Shown here: positions 60,653 to 64,000 of the stretch, piece by piece | How positions within the stretch are numbered: the stretch's first letter is position 1 | How the letters are laid out: every line of letters begins with the position of its first letter | Assembly: GCA_038253555.1 (NCBI GenBank) | Contig: JBBSGZ010000001.1 | Span: 1-64,000, forward strand | Length of the DNA: 64,000 nucleotides | DNA from: JALYUA01 sp038253555 | Lineage (GTDB): Bacteria; Acidobacteriota; Thermoanaerobaculia; UBA5066; Gp7-AA6 | Direction: 5' to 3' | Notes under the pieces: generated by a model | The model's database searches: none | What the model was told of the DNA's origin: nothing | What the model saw: only the letters and a program-made list of their open reading frames with translations | Position numbers and translations under genes: made by a program

Positions 60653-62527
60653 CTAGCGGTCGAGCACCTTCACGACGAGAAGCGTGCGGTCGTCCTCCGC
60701 GGGGTGGCCCGCGGCATGCATCGCGACCGCGGAGAGAATGGCTTCGTGCAGGCGCTCGGGGTCCGAACCCGCCTCCACGCGGAGCAGCGCCTCGAGGCGC
60801 TCAAACCCGAACGGGTCCCCGGAGGAATTCGCCGCCTCGATAATCCCGTCCGTCAGGAACACCAGGCGGTCCCCGGGCGAGAGCTCGAACCGGGCCGTCG
60901 GAAAATCTGAGCGCGGCGAGATCCCCAGGGGGAAGGATGGCAGCGACAGGCTTTCCACGGTCCCTCCGGAGAGCCGGTACGGAGCGAGCTGGCCTGCATT
61001 CGTCAGCGTGGCGTCCCCGGTGGCGGCGTCGAAGGCGAGGAGCGCCAGCGTCATGTAGTTGCGGGAATCCGTCGAGCGGTGGATGAGCTCGTTCAACTTG
61101 ATGAACAGCGGCGTGCCCTCCAGTCCCGACTCGAGGAGAGTGGACAGCCCCGCCTTCGCCATCGCGACGAGGAGCCCCGTCGAGAGACCATGTCCTGACA
61201 CGTCGCCGATCGCGACCGCGCTGCGCCCGTCCGGCAATTGCGCATAGTCGTAGTAGTCCCCCCCGATTTCTGCGAGAGGCTCGAAGTGCGCGAGGAGCGA
61301 GAGCCCCGGCAGCGTCGCTCCGGGTGCGGGAAGCAGTTTCTGCTGGAGCGTCCGGGCGATCGCGATCTCCGACTCCAGCCGTTCCTTTTTCGCCGTCTCG
61401 ACCAGCAGACCCTCGATGGACTCCGCCATCCCGTCGAAGGAGCGCGCCAGGTCCCCGATCTGGTTTTTCGAGCGCGAGTGCACGCGAACCGAGAACTCAC
61501 CGCGGGCGATCGCCTGCGAGGCCCGGGTGAGCTGGTTGACGTTGCGGGTGATCGAGCCGACGAGCACGAAAGCGACGGCGAGCGCGGCCAGGTACACGAC
61601 GAGGAGCAATGCGGACAGGCCGCCGAAGATCGCCCAGAAGACCCGCCCGATCTCAGGCACCCCCTGCGCGAAGAGCTGGCTCGAGAGATTCCGGGGAGAC
61701 GTCTGGCCGATGAAGAGAACGACGTTGCGGCTGTTCGGCTCGGGGGCGAACGTTCCGACGGCCCTGTCCACGTAAACGCCCGCGATCCATTGGCGGTCGG
61801 CCCAGTTCCGGGTTGCGGCGGGCCCGGATGTTTTCGCCGCCGGGCGCTCGCGCCGGCTCTTTTCGCCGGGCGCCGACGGCGGCACCTTGGGTTCCTCGAC
61901 GGCGGGCCCGGGGGTCTCCTTCCCCTCATCGCCGTCTTTCGAGAAACCGACGTTCCATCCGCGCCCGGTCCGCGAGGTGCCCACCTCGATCGTCACGTCG
62001 TAGCCGGTGGCCTTCGAGATCCGCCGCGCCCAGCTCTTCTCCGGGTCCGTCAGGAGAATCAGGACCGTGCGGCTGTCTGCGCTGTCCGGGCCGGGGACGG
62101 CCAGCCAGCCCTGGTCTCCCGCGATCACGGACCGGGGCTCCTTCAGACGAACCGCCCACGGAGCCACCGATCCGGGAGGAAGCCACGCGACGTCCGAGCG
62201 GACCACCCGCCCGGCGCCGTCGACCGAGAACGAGGGATACCGCTCTCCGGACGCGGCGTCCGTGCGCGCCGCCGCCAGGGCCTCTCCGTGCACGCGCGTC
62301 GCCACGATCTGGTGCGCGACGAGGTATGCCCCGGCGAAGAGAATCGCGGCGAGGAGCGGGATCGGGAGAATTCCGATCAGGAAATACGAGAATGCCAGCC
62401 GCAGACTCAATTTTCGCACGATGGCGCGGAAGGCGATGACGACCCCTCGGAAGAGGAGCACGAGGCCCGCCGTCCACGCCAGGCTGATCGCGATGAGGCG
62501 CGCGCAGCCCGATCCCGAATCAGTCAC
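60653..62527 (-). CDS. Membrane-bound SpoIIE-type serine phosphatase
   Basis: 624 residues. An N-terminal membrane helix pair, a large extracytoplasmic sensor-like region (about 80-300, containing a disordered Pro/Glu/Lys stretch), a second membrane helix, a HAMP domain (ITRNVNQLTRASQAIARGEF) and a PP2C/SpoIIE catalytic domain (IGGDYYDYAQLPDGRSAVAIGDVSGHG; metal Asp in GDYYD and GDVSGHG; FLTDGIIEA). It should dephosphorylate an anti-sigma-antagonist-type partner; none is adjacent. GTG 62527; an upstream stop leaves no better start. Confidence 0.92.
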   Translation of the reverse strand: MTDSGSGCARLIAISLAWTAGLVLLFRGVVIAFRAIVRKLSLRLAFSYFLIGILPIPLLAAILFAGAYLVAHQIVATRVHGEALAAARTDAASGERYPSFSVDGAGRVVRSDVAWLPPGSVAPWAVRLKEPRSVIAGDQGWLAVPGPDSADSRTVLILLTDPEKSWARRISKATGYDVTIEVGTSRTGRGWNVGFSKDGDEGKETPGPAVEEPKVPPSAPGEKSRRERPAAKTSGPAATRNWADRQWIAGVYVDRAVGTFAPEPNSRNVVLFIGQTSPRNLSSQLFAQGVPEIGRVFWAIFGGLSALLLVVYLAALAVAFVLVGSITRNVNQLTRASQAIARGEFSVRVHSRSKNQIGDLARSFDGMAESIEGLLVETAKKERLESEIAIARTLQQKLLPAPGATLPGLSLLAHFEPLAEIGGDYYDYAQLPDGRSAVAIGDVSGHGLSTGLLVAMAKAGLSTLLESGLEGTPLFIKLNELIHRSTDSRNYMTLALLAFDAATGDATLTNAGQLAPYRLSGGTVESLSLPSFPLGISPRSDFPTARFELSPGDRLVFLTDGIIEAANSSGDPFGFERLEALLRVEAGSDPERLHEAILSAVAMHAAGHPAEDDRTLLVVKVLDR

Positions 62528-62652
62528 CTGCGCGGCGGCGATGGCCGCCGCGAGCGAGACCGCTTACACGATCATCCAGTTCCGCGTTGATTTTCGAAGG
62601 GCCACGGCGCCCGCGATTGTACGGGGGAGGGAAGCTCGATTCGACGATCCGT

Positions 62653-62658
62653 TAAGAT
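62653..62658 (+). promoter_or_regulatory. -10 box before the 62669 gene
   Basis: TAAGAT, 10 nt before GTG 62669. It overlaps the apparent ATG at 62657, which therefore cannot be the real start if this is the promoter. Confidence 0.4.
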
Positions 62659-62668
62659 GGGCCCGCCC

Positions 62669-63178
62669 GTGAGTTTCTTCCGCCAGGCGGCGCTGCTGCT
62701 GCCGTCCTCATTTCTCCTGGGAGTTCTGATCTTCCTCCTCACGCACGGGCACCAGGATCCGGGCTTCGGGACCTACCCCTTTTTCGAGCAGTGGGGGGGC
62801 GGCTCCCTGGTCGCGGCGACACCCGAGGGCCGGTTCGTCGAACAATCGCTTCTCTTCTTCGTTCCGACCTACCTGATCTCGCTGCTCTTCATCCTGTTCG
62901 TGGTCCTGGCGGAACGCGGCCTGCTGGGCCGTCCGGAGCCACGAGTCCGCTCCGCGTTCCGCGGCGCCTTCGAACCGGTCTTCGCGGCGACGTTTCTGAT
63001 CGTGACCGCGCTCCTCGTGTGGGAAGGGGACCGTCTCGCGTCGCGGCTCGCTCCGGGCGCCCTGGTCGCGCCGCTTCTCGTCGCATTCGTTCCGTACGGC
63101 GCCGCCGCCCTGGCTCTGCTCCCCGCCGCGATCTTCGCTGCTCCGCTGGTCCTCCTGCGCCGGACCGATCCGACGTGA
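62669..63178 (+). CDS. Small membrane protein, function unknown
   Basis: About 169 residues from GTG 62669 (173 from ATG 62657). Four hydrophobic segments: AALLLPSSFLLGVLIFLLT, SLLFFVPTYLISLLFILFVVL, VFAATFLIVTALLVWEG and LVAFVPYGAAALALLPAAIF. No family recognised. The stop overlaps the guaA start (GTGA), so it is in the same operon. Confidence 0.65.
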   Translation: MSFFRQAALLLPSSFLLGVLIFLLTHGHQDPGFGTYPFFEQWGGGSLVAATPEGRFVEQSLLFFVPTYLISLLFILFVVLAERGLLGRPEPRVRSAFRGAFEPVFAATFLIVTALLVWEGDRLASRLAPGALVAPLLVAFVPYGAAALALLPAAIFAAPLVLLRRTDPT

Positions 63179-64000
63179 AACCGCCCGCGGCGATCGTCGT
63201 TCTCGACTTTGGAGGGCAGTACACGCAGTTGATCGCGCGGAGAATCCGCGATGCGCGGGTTTTTTCCGTCGTCCTGCCGCCAAACGCCCCATCGGCGGAG
63301 ATCGCGCGCTGGAACCCGGCGGGTCTGATTCTCTCCGGCGGGCCGCAAAGCGTTTACGAAGAGGGCGCACCGGTCCCGGCCGCCGGGCTCCTCGACCACG
63401 GCGTTCCCGTGCTCGGCCTCTGCTACGGGATGCAGTGGATGGCTCAGACTTCGGGGGGGGAAGTCCAGGGCGGCCACGGACGCGAGTACGGCCGCACTTC
63501 GGCGCGCGTCACATCCGATTCCGAGCTGTTTCACGGCCTCGAGGAGGCGCAGACCGTCTGGATGAGCCACGGCGATTCGGTCGTCCGCGCGCCGGAGGGA
63601 GCTCGGGTCATCGCCTCCACGCCCGGGACGGCGATCGCCGGATTCGAAAGCCCGGCGCGAGGGCTTTACGGACTCCAGTTCCATCCGGAAGTCCGGCACA
63701 CCGAGCATGGAACGGCGATCCTTCAGAATTTTCTCTTCCGGGTCTGCCGCATCCAGCCGGACTGGAGCATGGCCTCCTTCCGCCACGAAAAAGTCGAGGA
63801 GATCCGGCGGCAGGCCCCGGACGGAGCCGTCATTTGCGCGCTCTCGGGCGGGGTCGACTCGTCCGTGACGGCGCTCCTTCTCCGCGAGGCGCTCGGCGAC
63901 CGGGTGCATCCCATCTTAGTCGACCACGGGCTCATGCGCGCGCGCGAAACGGCGCAGGTCGTCGAGGCGTTTGGACGCCTCGGGATCGCCGTGCACGCGG
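63175..64000 (+). CDS. guaA: GMP synthase (5' part; cut by window end)
   Basis: Glutamine-hydrolysing GMP synthase, XMP to GMP. The class I amidotransferase domain has its nucleophile Cys83 in GLCYGMQW, and the His/Glu in QFHPEVRHTEHG. The ATP pyrophosphatase domain begins with the P-loop ALSGGVDSSVTALLL. About 275 of an expected roughly 515 residues are visible; the frame remains open at the window end. GTG start in GTGA overlap with the membrane-protein gene. Confidence 0.95.
   Translation, partial: MKPPAAIVVLDFGGQYTQLIARRIRDARVFSVVLPPNAPSAEIARWNPAGLILSGGPQSVYEEGAPVPAAGLLDHGVPVLGLCYGMQWMAQTSGGEVQGGHGREYGRTSARVTSDSELFHGLEEAQTVWMSHGDSVVRAPEGARVIASTPGTAIAGFESPARGLYGLQFHPEVRHTEHGTAILQNFLFRVCRIQPDWSMASFRHEKVEEIRRQAPDGAVICALSGGVDSSVTALLLREALGDRVHPILVDHGLMRARETAQVVEAFGRLGIAVHA

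Noticed and set aside
63175..64000. guaA as a truncated gene
   Set aside because: The frame is still open at the window end, so the missing C-terminal part is only beyond the window.

Overview
The window is a gene-dense, very GC-rich (roughly two-thirds G+C by eye) stretch of a chromosome from a diderm (outer-membrane) bacterium. It has LptE, a complete Tol-Pal operon, apolipoprotein N-acyltransferase and many lipoprotein signals. Gene content (S55 SpoIVB-like protease, serine/threonine kinase with PEGA repeats, TPR proteins, SpoIIE phosphatase, archaeal-type GAPDH) and style (GTG/TTG starts, 4-nt start/stop overlaps, GGCGAAGG-type intergenic repeats) fit the Acidobacteriota, possibly near Thermoanaerobaculia. 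That assignment is inference. No tRNA, rRNA, CRISPR, phage or insertion sequence was recognised, so this looks like core chromosome.

Layout: (1) 0.1-8.5 kb: leuS-lptE, rpsT, and the tol-pal operon on the minus strand. (2) 8.5-17.8 kb: S55 protease and a secreted propeller protein, a DppABC-like transporter without ATPases, then coaD, ybgC and msrA. (3) 17.9-29.6 kb: a minus-strand operon (small exported protein, ygfZ, EamA, glycosyltransferase), a hotdog thioesterase with a NYN-LOTUS protein, a frameshifted zinc-ribbon protein, archaeal-type GAPDH, hydrolase with AMMECR1, SpoU methylase, and a CaCA exchanger with an aminotransferase. (4) 29.7-37.4 kb: membrane protein and M1 peptidase, then a group that looks like bacterial sphingolipid synthesis: epimerase/reductase, serine-palmitoyltransferase-type synthase, GNAT-like acyltransferase and PAP2/Aur1-like phosphotransferase. 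(5) 37.5-49.1 kb: NfeD-SPFH, SPOR-lipA-lnt-prfB-NUDIX, DUF1684, and TPR with kinase. (6) 49.2-57.2 kb: beta-lactamase-fold hydrolase, C4 acyl-CoA genes (thiolase, hydroxyacyl-CoA dehydrogenase, crotonase), LeuA-like synthase, XerD, lytic transglycosylase. (7) 57.2-64 kb: ABC-2 exporter, frameshifted deacetylase, two WxxGxW proteins, SpoIIE phosphatase, membrane protein and the 5' part of guaA.

Three themes stand out. First, the 32.9-37.4 kb group is the best candidate for an interesting system: a compact ceramide-type lipid pathway ending in a possible head-group transferase. Second, many transcription units have a TAnnnT -10 box only about 6-12 nt before the start codon and no Shine-Dalgarno, suggesting leaderless or near-leaderless transcripts; genes inside operons are joined by ATGA, GTGA or TTGA overlaps. 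Third, three genes carry single-base frame disruptions in otherwise intact reading frames. These could be real decay, but their similarity suggests consensus indels. The prfB frame change is different: it is the classic programmed +1 site.
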